This document shows, in pieces, positions 17,401-25,583 of a DNA stretch of 48,998 bases. The position numbers and the translations under genes were made by a program. How positions within the stretch are numbered: position 1 is the stretch's first letter; each line of letters opens with the position of its first letter. The notes beneath the pieces were generated by a model that was not told the DNA's origin, made no database searches, and was given only the letters and a program-made list of their open reading frames with translations. This DNA is from Myxococcaceae bacterium. GTDB taxonomy: Bacteria; Myxococcota; Myxococcia; Myxococcales; Myxococcaceae. Where the stretch lies: NCBI GenBank assembly GCA_025459425.1, contig JALOQF010000016.1, positions 1-48,998 on the forward strand, written 5' to 3'.

Positions 17401-19249
17401 CCAGGACTTCGACACGACGGTGGCGAACGCGGCGCCGACGCTGGCGATGGGCCCGACGGCGAGCATGACGCCCACCACCGCCACCACCGTGGTGCTCTCG
17501 GCGCTGGGCGCAGACGACGGCGGAGAGGCCGCCCTCACGTACACCTGGACGGCGTCGGGCACCTCGTGGCCGCTCACCTTCTCGGCCAACGGCACCAATG
17601 GCGCGAAGAGCACCACCGTCACCTTCACCGGCGCGGGCACCTACACGTTCGAGGTCGTGGTGACGGACGCAGGCGGGCTGTCGGCGCGCGGCACGGTGCA
17701 GGTGGTGGTGACGCAGGTGTTGACGTCGATGACGGTGAACCCCGCGAGCGCCAACGTGATGACGGGCGGCCTCCAGTTCTTCGCCCAGCAGGGCCTCGAC
17801 CAGTTCTCGCGCTTCATGTTCCCGGGGCAGGCGACGTGGAGCGTCTCGGGCGGTGGCGTCATCGAGCCCAACGGCCGCTTCACGGCAGGCGCGACACCCG
17901 GCGGGCCCTTCATCGTCACGGCGGTGGCTGGCGGGCGCTCGGCCACGGCGATGGTGACCATCACGGGGAGCGGCGCGCCGACCATCACGCAGGCCGCGCG
18001 CGCGACGCCGTCTCCCGTCACGGGCACCACCACGGTGCTCTCGGTGCGGGCCACCGACGACGCCGGAGAGCCGTCGCTCCAATACACGTGGGCCGCGACG
18101 CAGATGCCCGGCATGGTGACGTTCTCGGCCAACGGCTCGAACGCCGCGAAGGACACCACGGTGTCGTTCACCCAGGCGGGCGACTACGAGTTCGTCGTCA
18201 CGGTGCTCGACACGGCCGGCAACATGGTGACGAGCCTCGTGCGCGTGACGGTGCAGGCGACGCCCACGACGATGGAGCTCCAGCCGCGCCAGGCCACCGT
18301 GCTCGTCGGCGGGACGCAGCAGTTCACCGCGGTGGTGCAAGACCAGTTTGGCGACGCGCTGGCGACGCAGCCCGCCATCACCTGGGCGATTCCGTCCGGC
18401 GGCACGGTGGACGCGACCGGCCTCTTCACGGCGGCGATGAGCCCGGGCGGCCCGTTCTCCCTCACGGCGAGCGCGTCGGGCATCTCGGCGAGCGCCTTCA
18501 TCACCGTCGACGCGATGCCCGACACGACGGCGCCACAGGTGCAACTCACCGCGCCGGTCGCCAACACGCGCGTCACCGGCAGCCTGACGCTGGTGGCCCA
18601 GGCGATGGACAACGTAGGCGTGACGAAGGTCGAGTTCTTCGAGGGCACGACGAAGCTGGGCGAGGTGGCGGCGGCTCCGTACGAGCTGACGGTGGACGCC
18701 TCGACGTGGAGCGACGGCATGAAGTCGCTCACGGCGCGGGCCTTCGACGCGGCGGGGAACAGCGCGACGAGTGACGCGGTGGTGGTCGTCGTCGGCATGT
18801 CGACGCCCATCGACCTGAGCCCGCCCGTGGTGACGGTGACGTCGCCTGCTGCCGGAGCCGAGACCGGGCTCATGGCGCGGCTGGCAGCCGATGCAACGGA
18901 CGACATCGGCGTGACGCGGGTCGAGTTCGAGCTCGACGGCGCGCAGGTGGGCTCACTCACCGCGGCGCCGTGGACGGTGGACGTGTCGGTGACGGAAGGC
19001 GCGCACAGCCTGGTGGCCATCGCGCATGATGCGTCGGGCAAATTCACCCGCAGCGCGGCGGTGGCCTTCACCGCGAAGACGACGGGGCCGGTGCTCCCGG
19101 AGCCGATGCCGGAGGAGCCGAAGACGCCCGGTCGCGACGGCACGCAGGAGCTGGTGCTCGGCGGGTGCGGCTGCAACGGCGTGGGCACGGCGCCGTGGGT
19201 GCTGGCGGGGCTGGCGTTGCTGCTGAGCCGTTCGCGTCGCCGGCGCTGA
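14423..19249 (+). CDS. Giant multidomain metalloprotease with MYXO-CTERM tail
   Basis: A 1608-aa secreted protein. The leader ends in a lipobox-like VVVGC (about residue 21). The catalytic domain holds H398-E399-x-x-H402-x-x-G405-x-x-H408 (AHELGHNYGVHH), a metzincin-type zinc site, with a downstream Met-turn at Met434 (DVMG); M11/gametolysin-like is my best guess. Then come a PKD-like domain (about 590-675), four carboxypeptidase-regulatory-like domains (about 675-1005), alternating PKD-like and Big-2-like domains (to about 1370), two Ig-like domains (Big_7 type) and a C-terminal sorting signal GCGCNGVGTAPWVLAGLAL followed by Arg-rich residues. MYXO-CTERM proteins are exported to the surface in Myxococcota. 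The frame is open upstream to 13076, but that part is antisense to two other genes. Probably a surface or released protease for predation or polymer breakdown. Confidence 0.88.
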   Translation: MTFVSRNVVCCALVSAVVVGCEGRTAKEPSARQFGALRDAPEAVASPDAVAAHTAFRQWVDAFKQATPARQATMLNDGIARAQARHSALVPLMLSDPELALSMATSMAERHMLPPEVQAHVEQWRDGLGMLHVIGTVGDETVSPRLPTEHFVTFDGRDTVLRAGVYGRRAGLKTREGLRLHGIELDGVLALLDHPVRRLRPEDAVFFDYEPGSPCPTSRKASTAAEVHHDAEHVVGYCSPIHADEHAQVLLEQEQAAFDGTAASAWTEGQKTVLFMRVDFSDRVGDPVSQSAAQTLIDTNVNNFFVANSFNKTSLVGTVTPTLRMPRTVAEYQMNGGNYLQLLSDARVVARDAGFDTNTYNLDIVAHPGIFSGWAGRGYVGWKGTWLNGNFSQGVTAHELGHNYGVHHANFWNAGDSIIGAGTLQEYGNPFDVMGNSSSSHFNAWFKRLFDWTVGAQVATVTTSGTYRVHRLETATPDGGMQALKVPRNDSQSRDYWVEFRQSITNNPSLMSGASLNFGFPFMSSQGSHLLDMTPDGNRGNSPLVIGRTFSDWPANIHFTPVGKSSSAPEWLDVVVNFGPYPSNRAPTLTVAASQTTVASNTTVTFTASAMDADGDTLAYAWDFDDGTFSINNLPTQMKQLSGNRVYFVRCTVSDMKGGTATAAVAVTVGTPTTFVLSGAVTLGGAPVEGVRINDGTRATFTLSDGTWRLTNVPAGSYTVNASKFGLTFTRGFAAPLAVSANATGLDFTAAPRPGSNVQGRVTANGVGVANVVVSDGSRTATTNANGDYTLTNVPDGRYTVTATLPGWQFALVGVRNPIEVYGGNVTNVNFAAQGQFLSGTLPSSIMTAPVVTDGYRTVTATRGNATQPWNYFLQGVPNGSWNLVATSPGVTLEPANFTNPVVISGAARNNLNFQVANTMTTFQVSGTARTGGTPLPGVSVSDGTRSATTDSQGRYVLTGVPAGMYTLTATRAGYTFMPATRAVTVSTANLTGQDFDTTVANAAPTLAMGPTASMTPTTATTVVLSALGADDGGEAALTYTWTASGTSWPLTFSANGTNGAKSTTVTFTGAGTYTFEVVVTDAGGLSARGTVQVVVTQVLTSMTVNPASANVMTGGLQFFAQQGLDQFSRFMFPGQATWSVSGGGVIEPNGRFTAGATPGGPFIVTAVAGGRSATAMVTITGSGAPTITQAARATPSPVTGTTTVLSVRATDDAGEPSLQYTWAATQMPGMVTFSANGSNAAKDTTVSFTQAGDYEFVVTVLDTAGNMVTSLVRVTVQATPTTMELQPRQATVLVGGTQQFTAVVQDQFGDALATQPAITWAIPSGGTVDATGLFTAAMSPGGPFSLTASASGISASAFITVDAMPDTTAPQVQLTAPVANTRVTGSLTLVAQAMDNVGVTKVEFFEGTTKLGEVAAAPYELTVDASTWSDGMKSLTARAFDAAGNSATSDAVVVVVGMSTPIDLSPPVVTVTSPAAGAETGLMARLAADATDDIGVTRVEFELDGAQVGSLTAAPWTVDVSVTEGAHSLVAIAHDASGKFTRSAAVAFTAKTTGPVLPEPMPEEPKTPGRDGTQELVLGGCGCNGVGTAPWVLAGLALLLSRSRRRR

Positions 19250-19254
19250 GCCAA

Positions 19255-20403
19255 CTATTCCCTCGGTCGACGGTTGAGTTCGGGCACGCGCAGTTGAACG
19301 AAGCCGGCGTCGCAGCCGTCGACCGTTTCGCTGGTCATGTTCCCAGCCAAGTCGACGGCCGAAAGAACGAACGGGCCCGTCTGTCGAGTCGGCAAGACGA
19401 AGCCACCATCTGGGTCCACGTGCCTGACGGCTGCTACCCCTGGGACTCCAATCAGCACGGCCCGCTCCCCGGGATGCGCGTCACACCGGATGACCACAGG
19501 GCCCGGTGTGGCTACTGCCAACTGGCCCCTGGACTCCTCACCGCGAAGCAGCCGAGCAACGCCAGACTCCACCACGAACAAGTGCGACGACACGCCCGCA
19601 TCGCCGAACTGAATCCGCTTCGAGGGCACCACGACGATTCCTGAGTGCGGGAAGCCTGATGAATCGGCCGGGATGACCTGTAGGCCTTCGACGAACGAAG
19701 GCTTCATCGTTTCTGGCCATGCAGTCACGATGACACTCTCATGCGAGCGGTTCGCGTCGGGCCCTTCGAAGGTGACGCCGCCCGTGACCGTGCATCCGCT
19801 GGCGTCGAACGTCTGGTCGGGGGGCTGAGTCGATGGGGCAACCGGCTCGAGCCCCGCCAGCAGCCCGCTCGAAGGGTACCGTGCCCGGAAGGAAGCCGCC
19901 CGCTCCGACACATCACTCGCCCGCGACGACGCGGCACTCCGCACCAGGAGCGCTTCCCGCTCCTCTGACACGTCATCACCGGGCGCGCGGCGCTGGTGCT
20001 CGTCGAGCAACGCAGTCGCTCGAAGCAACGAGTCCGCTTCGAGCGCCTTCCGAATCTCACCTCTCGACGCTTGCGAGTCGAAGGCGCTGGCTGGCGGAGG
20101 AGCAGGCAGGCGCGAACCTGCATCACGCTCGACGTCTGCCACCAGCGGGGGAGCGACGCTGGGCGCAGGCGCTTCGATGGCCTGCGCAGGCCGAGTCTGA
20201 GGCCGAAGCCCAAGCCCCACCGCAACGCCCACGGCGAGCACGGCCACCAGCCATGCAGGCGAGCTGGCCTGACGTCTTGCAGGGCGCTCGACCGTCTCAC
20301 GTACACGTCGCCAGACACGGTCACGGAGCGCAGCCTCGACAGCTGGCGGCTCGATCCGCTCGGGGGCCAGCAGGCGCTCCAACTCAGGGTCGCGTTCGAG
20401 CAT
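19255..20403 (-). CDS. Membrane-anchored putative anti-sigma factor
   Basis: A 382-aa protein encoded directly after and overlapping the ECF sigma factor gene by 20 bp, which is the main reason for this call. The cytoplasmic N-terminus (about residues 1-45) is short, helical and Arg/Glu-rich, and lacks the zinc-binding HxxxCxxC motif of common ZAS anti-sigma factors. One membrane span follows (AWLVAVLAVGVAVGLGL, about 49-65), then a Pro linker, a helical region reminiscent of a TPR (about 110-190) and a beta-rich outer domain with two or three cysteines. If correct, it would hold the sigma factor at the membrane until an envelope signal arrives. A plain sensor or structural protein is possible. 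It converges on the protease gene with a 5-bp gap. Confidence 0.6.
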   Translation of the reverse strand: MLERDPELERLLAPERIEPPAVEAALRDRVWRRVRETVERPARRQASSPAWLVAVLAVGVAVGLGLRPQTRPAQAIEAPAPSVAPPLVADVERDAGSRLPAPPPASAFDSQASRGEIRKALEADSLLRATALLDEHQRRAPGDDVSEEREALLVRSAASSRASDVSERAASFRARYPSSGLLAGLEPVAPSTQPPDQTFDASGCTVTGGVTFEGPDANRSHESVIVTAWPETMKPSFVEGLQVIPADSSGFPHSGIVVVPSKRIQFGDAGVSSHLFVVESGVARLLRGEESRGQLAVATPGPVVIRCDAHPGERAVLIGVPGVAAVRHVDPDGGFVLPTRQTGPFVLSAVDLAGNMTSETVDGCDAGFVQLRVPELNRRPRE

Positions 20404-20908
20404 GCGCTCCCTCCACGGTGGGGCCGAGCCTTCGCAGCATGGCGTCCTTGAACTGGCGGCGCGCCGCCTTGAGCCGAGACCAGGCCGTGTCGGTCAACAG
20501 CCCGAGCACGGCGGCGGCTTCGCTGACAGGAACCTGATCGAGTTCATGCAGGATGAAGACAGCGCGCTTGTCCTCATCGAGTTCGAGGAGCACCTGCCGA
20601 ATCAGCCGCTGTGCCTCGGCACGCTCAGCGCTGCGATGCGGGTCTTCCCGGTCGTCCTCGATGTCGGCGACCGCTCCGCCCACACGGTTTCTCGCGAGCG
20701 CCCGCTCATTCGCCGAGACGCCGTGACAGATACCGAACAGCCACGGCCGAATCGGACGCGTGGCATCGAAGTCGGAGAGCCGCCGGTGGACTGTCACGAA
20801 CACATCGTGGGCGAGATCCTCCAGTCGCGACGGAGCCACGCCCAGACGGCGGAGCGACTGCAGCACGTAGCCGAGGTGGTCTCGGTAGATGGCCTCGAAG
20901 CTCGTCAC
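20384..20908 (-). CDS. ECF-type RNA polymerase sigma factor
   Basis: A 174-aa sigma-70 family protein with region 2 (LEDLAHDVFVTVHRRLSDF and IRPWLFGICHGVSANE) and region 4 (LDEDKRAVFILHELDQ, then a helix-turn-helix ending WSRLKAARRQFKDAM). The start codon is GTG. It is co-transcribed with the overlapping putative anti-sigma gene. ECF factors usually control their own operon; the 102 bp upstream contain a 7-bp stem hairpin and the AT-rich stretch CACAATAGC, but I cannot define the promoter. Confidence 0.9.
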   Translation of the reverse strand: MTSFEAIYRDHLGYVLQSLRRLGVAPSRLEDLAHDVFVTVHRRLSDFDATRPIRPWLFGICHGVSANERALARNRVGGAVADIEDDREDPHRSAERAEAQRLIRQVLLELDEDKRAVFILHELDQVPVSEAAAVLGLLTDTAWSRLKAARRQFKDAMLRRLGPTVEGAHARTRP

Positions 20909-21010
20909 CCCCGTGGGGCCTCACAACGCATGCGGAAAGCTATTGTGCCGAGACCGGTCAGCTCGTCACCCGAAACGCACACCACTGATTTCGGGAGGTT
21001 TCAGCTGACG

Positions 21011-21904
21011 TCAGCGCCCCAGCGCGGTGTCGAACAGGCCAGTCACCCGGTCGAAGTACTCCGGGTTGATGCCGCCTTCGCAGTCGTTGTTGTCGGGCTT
21101 CGACACGTCGAGGCACGGCACGTTGCTGTGCGTCGCGCCCACCACCAGCCACAACGAGCGCGGGCTCGCGTGCCCTTCCGACAGGTCGAACACCTTCTGG
21201 CTGTACTTCGGCTGCACGAAGTCGTCGGCGGTGCCGTGCATGACGAGCAAGGCCCCGGTGTACTTCTGCACGTTCGCGTTGTTGTCCATCACCGAGTCGA
21301 AGAGCCACTCGGACGGCGCGTCGACGGCGAGCGAGTCGTTCACGAAGTCCTGCAGGGCGCCGATGGTGCTCTCGAGCGCGAGCGCCTTCGGGCTGCGCTT
21401 CGCGGCCGAGCCCAGGCAGAGCGCCGTGCCGAGCGAGCGGCCGTAGAGCCCCACGTTGTCAGCGCCGCCCATGCGTGTCTCGAACCAGGCACGCGCCGCG
21501 TCGACGTCGGCCGCAACGCCCACCTCGGTCGCCCGGCCCTGCGTCTCGCCGTACCCGCGCGGGTCGAACACCGCCACCGTGTAGCCGAGCTTCCACAGCT
21601 CCTCGACGCGGCCGTGCACGTTGCCAATCCACGACGATTGGCCGTGGCAGTAGAGCAGCCCGATGCGGTTGCGCCGCGGGTCGCCCACATCACCTTCCTG
21701 CCCGTCGTGGCCGGCAACGTAGAGCGTCACCTTCACGCCGTCAGCGCTCTCGATGTCGTCGCGGTATTCCCGCAGCCGGGCTGGCACGGTGGACCGCTCG
21801 AAGCGGTCTTCCCCGGGACGCGCGGGCCGGGTGCCGAAGACGAAGAAGTCGAGGTTCAAACAGCCACTGCACAACACGACGCACAGCAAGACGAGGGCTC
21901 GCAT
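21011..21904 (-). CDS. Alpha/beta-hydrolase lipoprotein
   Basis: A 297-aa protein with a lipoprotein leader (MRALVLLCVVLCSGC), followed by a compact serine hydrolase. The oxyanion-side motif is LLYCHGQSS, the nucleophile elbow is YGRSLG, the acid is in MHGTADDFV and the His in VGATHSN. It resembles the BEM46/YfhR-type hydrolases. The ATG at 21904 overlaps the upstream stop (TGATG), so translation is coupled to the preceding beta-barrel-like lipoprotein. Probably faces the periplasm; substrate unknown. Confidence 0.82.
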   Translation of the reverse strand: MRALVLLCVVLCSGCLNLDFFVFGTRPARPGEDRFERSTVPARLREYRDDIESADGVKVTLYVAGHDGQEGDVGDPRRNRIGLLYCHGQSSWIGNVHGRVEELWKLGYTVAVFDPRGYGETQGRATEVGVAADVDAARAWFETRMGGADNVGLYGRSLGTALCLGSAAKRSPKALALESTIGALQDFVNDSLAVDAPSEWLFDSVMDNNANVQKYTGALLVMHGTADDFVQPKYSQKVFDLSEGHASPRSLWLVVGATHSNVPCLDVSKPDNNDCEGGINPEYFDRVTGLFDTALGR

Positions 21905-22590
21905 CACTTCGCTCCCGGAGCGACGTTCACGCCGAGGTGCACCGCGAAGGCGCCGAAGTTGCCGGGCCCGAGGAACTCCACGACGGCGAAGCGCTGGTTC
22001 TGGGTGAACGCCATCTGCTTGACCTCGAGCTGCAGGCCGAAGGACTTCACCGGCCGCCACTCGACGCCGCCCAGCACCGTTGGCAGCACGATGAGGCGCT
22101 CGATTTGCGCGAAGAGGTTGAGGCCCGCGTAGAGCGTGAAGGGCCCGACGTCCCACGCGGCGGTGCCCTGCAGGTGCTGGAAGAGGCGGGGCGCCGCGGT
22201 GAAGGGCGTGCCGCTGCCACGCGGCTGGCCCGTCAACCCACCGAGGCCCACGTAGAAGACGAGCAGGCCGTCGATCATCACGCGCGGGACGAAGCGGTCG
22301 TTCTTCAGCAGCTGGTACGATGCGCCGGCCTCGATTCCGAACGCGCGCACGACCGTCGGGTTGAGGCCGAGTTCGAGCGTGAGCTTGTCGGTGAGGCCGT
22401 AGCGCCCGTACACGTTGAAGAGCGGCGCGGGGTACGGGGGCCCGAGGTTGGTGAAGAGCGGGCCACCGAGGGAGCCGCCCACCTGCACCTTCTTCTCTCC
22501 GACGGGGCGCAGCGCGCGGGTGGTGCTGCAGGCCGCGGACGAGACCGCGAGGGCGACGAGGAGGAGCCGTTTCACGAGGGAATGGCCCAT
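21904..22590 (-). CDS. Lipoprotein with beta-barrel-like body
   Basis: A 228-aa protein. Its leader (KRLLLVALAVSSAACS) carries a lipobox, and the rest consists of alternating amphipathic strands with aromatic ends (NVYGRYGLTDKLTLELGLN, AFAVHLGVNVAPG), as in small outer-membrane barrels. The start could be the ATG at 22590 or a GTG at 22575 (then MKRLLL). Its stop overlaps the start of the hydrolase gene by one base. No named family recognised. Confidence 0.65.
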   Translation of the reverse strand: MGHSLVKRLLLVALAVSSAACSTTRALRPVGEKKVQVGGSLGGPLFTNLGPPYPAPLFNVYGRYGLTDKLTLELGLNPTVVRAFGIEAGASYQLLKNDRFVPRVMIDGLLVFYVGLGGLTGQPRGSGTPFTAAPRLFQHLQGTAAWDVGPFTLYAGLNLFAQIERLIVLPTVLGGVEWRPVKSFGLQLEVKQMAFTQNQRFAVVEFLGPGNFGAFAVHLGVNVAPGAK

Positions 22591-22650
22591 AGCCGCGCGG
22601 ACGCCCCGATGAACAGGCCCGCCCGCTCGCCCGTGTTCAGCGACCAACGC

Positions 22651-24018
22651 TCAGTGCCGCGTCGGCGGCTCGTCGTCGGCCTCGACCGGCTCGTCCTTGA
22701 ACGAGCTCGGCAACAGGTCGAACGGCATCACCTTCGCGAGCGCGAGCAGCAGGAGCAGCCCGCCCGGCGCCGTGAAGATGGCCAGCGCGGGCACGGCCTT
22801 GGCGACGTCGATGAGCTGCTCGCGCATGCGGCGCTTCTCGTCGGCGGTGAGCTTCTGGCCACGGGCCGCGCGGGCGAGGAGCACCGAGAGCTCTCCCGTC
22901 TCACGAATCTCGTTCCACAGCGCGCGCGAGTTCTTGCGCACCTGCGTGGCGATGGAGTCGACGAGCTCTTCACCCATCACCTCGGCGCCGGCCGAGAGCG
23001 TGAAGACGTCCATCACGTGGCGGTGCTTCGCGTAGAACTCGGCGAGCTGCAGCTCGAGCCGCTTCACCTCGTCGGCCGAGAAGCCCAGGCGGGTGGCGAG
23101 CGCCCGCGTCCACGCCTGCTCCTGCTCGCTGCGCCGCCCGTCGACGATGGAGGCCAGCAGCGCCTGGTCGACGAGGAAGCGCTTCATGTCGCGGCTGCGC
23201 ACGCCGACGAGCACCTTCTTCATCGACGGCGCGCGCTCGAAGGCCTTGCGCGCATACTCACGGGTCGAGTCGGCCAGTTCATCGGGCAGCTGCAGGTCGT
23301 CGATCTGCCGGAGAATGGCGCGGCGCGCGGGGAAGCTCGGCTTGCGCTCGGCGCACACCAGGCCGATGAGCACCTCGACGAGGAGCGCCTTCTGCTGGTC
23401 CGAGAACTGGTTCAAGCGCTCGATGCGGCCGCGAGGAAACCGGGGCGCGGTGAACCAGGCGATGGCGAGGCGGCCAATGCGCGTGGCGTCGGCGAAGATG
23501 GCGCCGTTGTGCAGCACCAGCCCGTAGTACGGGTCGGCGGCCAGCGAGAGCGAGCGCTCCTCGAGTCCGGCCTCGGTGCGCGACCAGACCTTCCCTGGCA
23601 GCGGCCACGCCTTGCCCATGCGCTCGATGCGGCGGTGCACGTCTTCGGCGTCGTCGACGTGGTGGGAGAAGGCCGCGAAGAGGCCGAGCAGCTGCTCCGC
23701 GCGCGGGCCCGGCGGCGCGTCGGCGAGGATGGCGAGGTCGAGCGCGATGCGGGCGCACGTCTGCAGCACCGCGAGGAACAGCTGCTCTTCGGGGCCGGTC
23801 GGCCGGGCCTTCGTCGCGTCCTTCGCTGGCTCGAGCGCCGACATGGAGGGCGTGCCGTAGAGGAGGCCCGACTCACGCAAGATGCCGCGCAGGTAGCGCC
23901 GGGCGCGCGCCGGTCCAGCTGGAAGCGAGAGCGCGTCGCGATACGACTGGCTGGTGACGTCGGGCGTGTGCTGGCGCACGGCCTCGCCCAACACCTCCTG
24001 CAACCACCCACGCTCCAT
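22651..24018 (-). CDS. LETM1-like / TerB-like helical protein
   Basis: A 455-aa, almost fully helical protein. A central segment around residues 290-340 (RSEQEQAWTRALATRLGFS, ADEVKRLELQLAEF) resembles TerB-type domains, and the C-terminal region (about 380-440) resembles the LETM1 ribosome-binding-like domain: RRMREQLIDVAKAVPALAIF, then GGLLLLLALAKVMPFDLLPS. In mitochondria LETM1 is an inner-membrane cation/proton exchanger and ribosome-binding factor; bacterial homologues are poorly studied. The hydrophobic C-terminal helix suggests membrane association. The ATG at 24018 is used; upstream in-frame residues are non-family. Divergent from the PilZ gene over 127 bp. Confidence 0.68.
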   Translation of the reverse strand: MERGWLQEVLGEAVRQHTPDVTSQSYRDALSLPAGPARARRYLRGILRESGLLYGTPSMSALEPAKDATKARPTGPEEQLFLAVLQTCARIALDLAILADAPPGPRAEQLLGLFAAFSHHVDDAEDVHRRIERMGKAWPLPGKVWSRTEAGLEERSLSLAADPYYGLVLHNGAIFADATRIGRLAIAWFTAPRFPRGRIERLNQFSDQQKALLVEVLIGLVCAERKPSFPARRAILRQIDDLQLPDELADSTREYARKAFERAPSMKKVLVGVRSRDMKRFLVDQALLASIVDGRRSEQEQAWTRALATRLGFSADEVKRLELQLAEFYAKHRHVMDVFTLSAGAEVMGEELVDSIATQVRKNSRALWNEIRETGELSVLLARAARGQKLTADEKRRMREQLIDVAKAVPALAIFTAPGGLLLLLALAKVMPFDLLPSSFKDEPVEADDEPPTRH

Positions 24019-24145
24019 GCCGCCGCGAGTAACAGGCCGCGCCGGGGCACGCCATGCCGCCGACGTGCATCGCGCGAGCGACCACCGGGCGGGCTCGCTC
24101 ACCCGCGTGGCGGAGACCGGGCGCTCATGGCAGCGTGCGCGCACC

Positions 24146-24532
24146 ATGGCCGAGCGCCGCACGAAGGAACGCCGCACCAACCCCGCCGTCCCCGAGCCGC
24201 TCGAGCGGAAGAAGGAGCGCCGGCAGGGCGACCGCCGCGAGTCGACCCGCCGCACCGGCACGGTGACGGTTCGACATGGCGACGCACGTGACGAGGTGTC
24301 TGCCGAGGTGAGCCTGGGCGGAGCGTCGTTCGTCCTGCCGGGCCCACCGAACGCCGAGGCCCTCGTCATCGAGCTTGCCGTCACCCCGCGCAAGACGCTC
24401 GAGCTGCCAGGCCAGGTGACGAGCGCCCGGGCCGCCCGCACCGCCGTTCGCCACGTGCAGGTTCGTTTTGACGAGCTCGACACCCGCACCGAGCTCGCGC
24501 TGGCGAAGTGGCTCGATGGCGTGACGGAGTGA
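24146..24532 (+). CDS. PilZ-domain protein
   Basis: A 128-aa protein with an Arg-rich head (RKKERRQGDRRESTRR), then a PilZ-like barrel (DEVSAEVSLGGASFVLPG and VQVRFDELD). The RxxxR and (D/N)xSxxG elements that bind cyclic di-GMP are present in recognisable form (RRESTRR; AEVSLGG, with Glu in place of Asp/Asn), so c-di-GMP binding is plausible but not certain. Myxobacteria have large numbers of single-domain PilZ proteins, some linked to motility and development. It sits alone between the LETM1-like gene (divergent) and the ion channel operon, whose start is 73 bp downstream. Confidence 0.75.
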   Translation: MAERRTKERRTNPAVPEPLERKKERRQGDRRESTRRTGTVTVRHGDARDEVSAEVSLGGASFVLPGPPNAEALVIELAVTPRKTLELPGQVTSARAARTAVRHVQVRFDELDTRTELALAKWLDGVTE

Positions 24533-24605
24533 CGCGCGTCAGCATGGGAGCCCCCCGTTTTCGTCGTTGAGACGCCGGCCGCGACACGGTCTGTTGAGCG
24601 GCTTC

Positions 24606-25583
24606 ATGCGCCCCGCGCTTCTGCTGCTCCCGCTCGTCGCCGCCACCTCGGCCCTCGCTGAACCGCTGCAGGTCTTCACCGGCGTCCATGTCGTCGACCT
24701 GCGCACCGTCGACGTGAAGGAGCAGTCGTTCCAGGCCGACTTCTACGTGTGGATGCGCTTCAAAGCCGAAGGGCTCGACGAGGCGCGGCTCGCCCAGGTG
24801 ATGTCGCTCGAGCCCGTCAACGGCCGCTTCGAGTCGAAGGAGGTCATCGACGACAAGCTGGTGGGCGACCAGAAGTACGTGTGCTGGCGCGTGGTGGGCA
24901 CGTTCTTCTTCCTGCCCGACCTCAAGCAGTACCCGTTCGACGAGCAGGTGCTGCCGCTGGTGCTCGAGAGCACCTCGCTCGAGGCGGACGAGGTGATGCT
25001 CGTCGACGACCGCGACAGCTACGCGCGCGGCGGCACGCCCGAGGCCCGCTGGGGGCTGGCGCCGTCGGTGGTGCTGCCCGAGTTCACGCTCCACAAGGTC
25101 GAGCGGCAGGTCTTCGAGGGCGTGTACCCGACCAACTTCGGCGACCCGAGCAAGCAGAGGGCCGCCACCCGCTACTCCCGCTTCGCCCTGCGCGTGTCCT
25201 TCGTGCGCGACGCGTGGAGCTACACGTTCAAGATTCTCATCCCGCTCCTCATCATCCTCGCGATGGCGTGGCTGGTGTTCTTCCTGCCGGTCGACCAGCT
25301 CGACACCAACGCGTCGGTCTCGATGACGGCGCTGCTCTCGTGCATGGCCTACAACGTGGCGGTCAGCTCGAACATGCCCGACATCGGCTACCTCGTGTTG
25401 AGCGACCAGCTCTTCATGGGCACGTACGTGCTGCTGCTCTTCTCGCTCGGCTACAACTTCTTCGTCTTCGCGCTCGACGCCCGCGACGAGAAGGACCGCG
25501 CCTTGCGCCTGGCGAAGCTGGGCCGCTTCGTCTTCCCTGCGCTCGTGGCGTCGCTGCTCGCCCTCTTCATCGCGAGGGTGTGA
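24606..25583 (+). CDS. Pentameric ligand-gated ion channel (pro-loop receptor)
   Basis: A 325-aa subunit with the full pLGIC layout. A signal peptide (MRPALLLLPLVAATSALA) leads to an extracellular beta-sandwich (about residues 19-205) containing the hallmark LKQYPFDEQ (Tyr109-Pro-Phe-Asp), the pro-loop that replaces the eukaryotic Cys-loop. Four membrane spans follow: M1 with the conserved Pro (FKILIPLLIILAMAWLVFF, about 208-228), M2 pore helix (about 237-258, ASVSMTALLSCMAYNVAVSS), M3 (about 265-290) and M4 (about 305-322). The M1-M3 sequence parallels GLIC. The short M3-M4 loop is typical of prokaryotic members. No extra N-terminal periplasmic binding domain is fused. The ligand is unknown. 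The stop overlaps the start of the porin gene (TGATG). Confidence 0.93.
   Translation: MRPALLLLPLVAATSALAEPLQVFTGVHVVDLRTVDVKEQSFQADFYVWMRFKAEGLDEARLAQVMSLEPVNGRFESKEVIDDKLVGDQKYVCWRVVGTFFFLPDLKQYPFDEQVLPLVLESTSLEADEVMLVDDRDSYARGGTPEARWGLAPSVVLPEFTLHKVERQVFEGVYPTNFGDPSKQRAATRYSRFALRVSFVRDAWSYTFKILIPLLIILAMAWLVFFLPVDQLDTNASVSMTALLSCMAYNVAVSSNMPDIGYLVLSDQLFMGTYVLLLFSLGYNFFVFALDARDEKDRALRLAKLGRFVFPALVASLLALFIARV

Noticed and set aside
14435..18544. A 1369-codon open frame on the minus strand, opposite the metalloprotease
   Set aside because: Arg/His/Ala-rich with no domain motifs; it is the antisense shadow of a high-GC3 gene.
20969..20995. Hairpin CCCGAAA-N13-TTTCGGG as a terminator
   Set aside because: Only a 7-bp stem with no T-run in either direction; may be structural but is not a convincing terminator.
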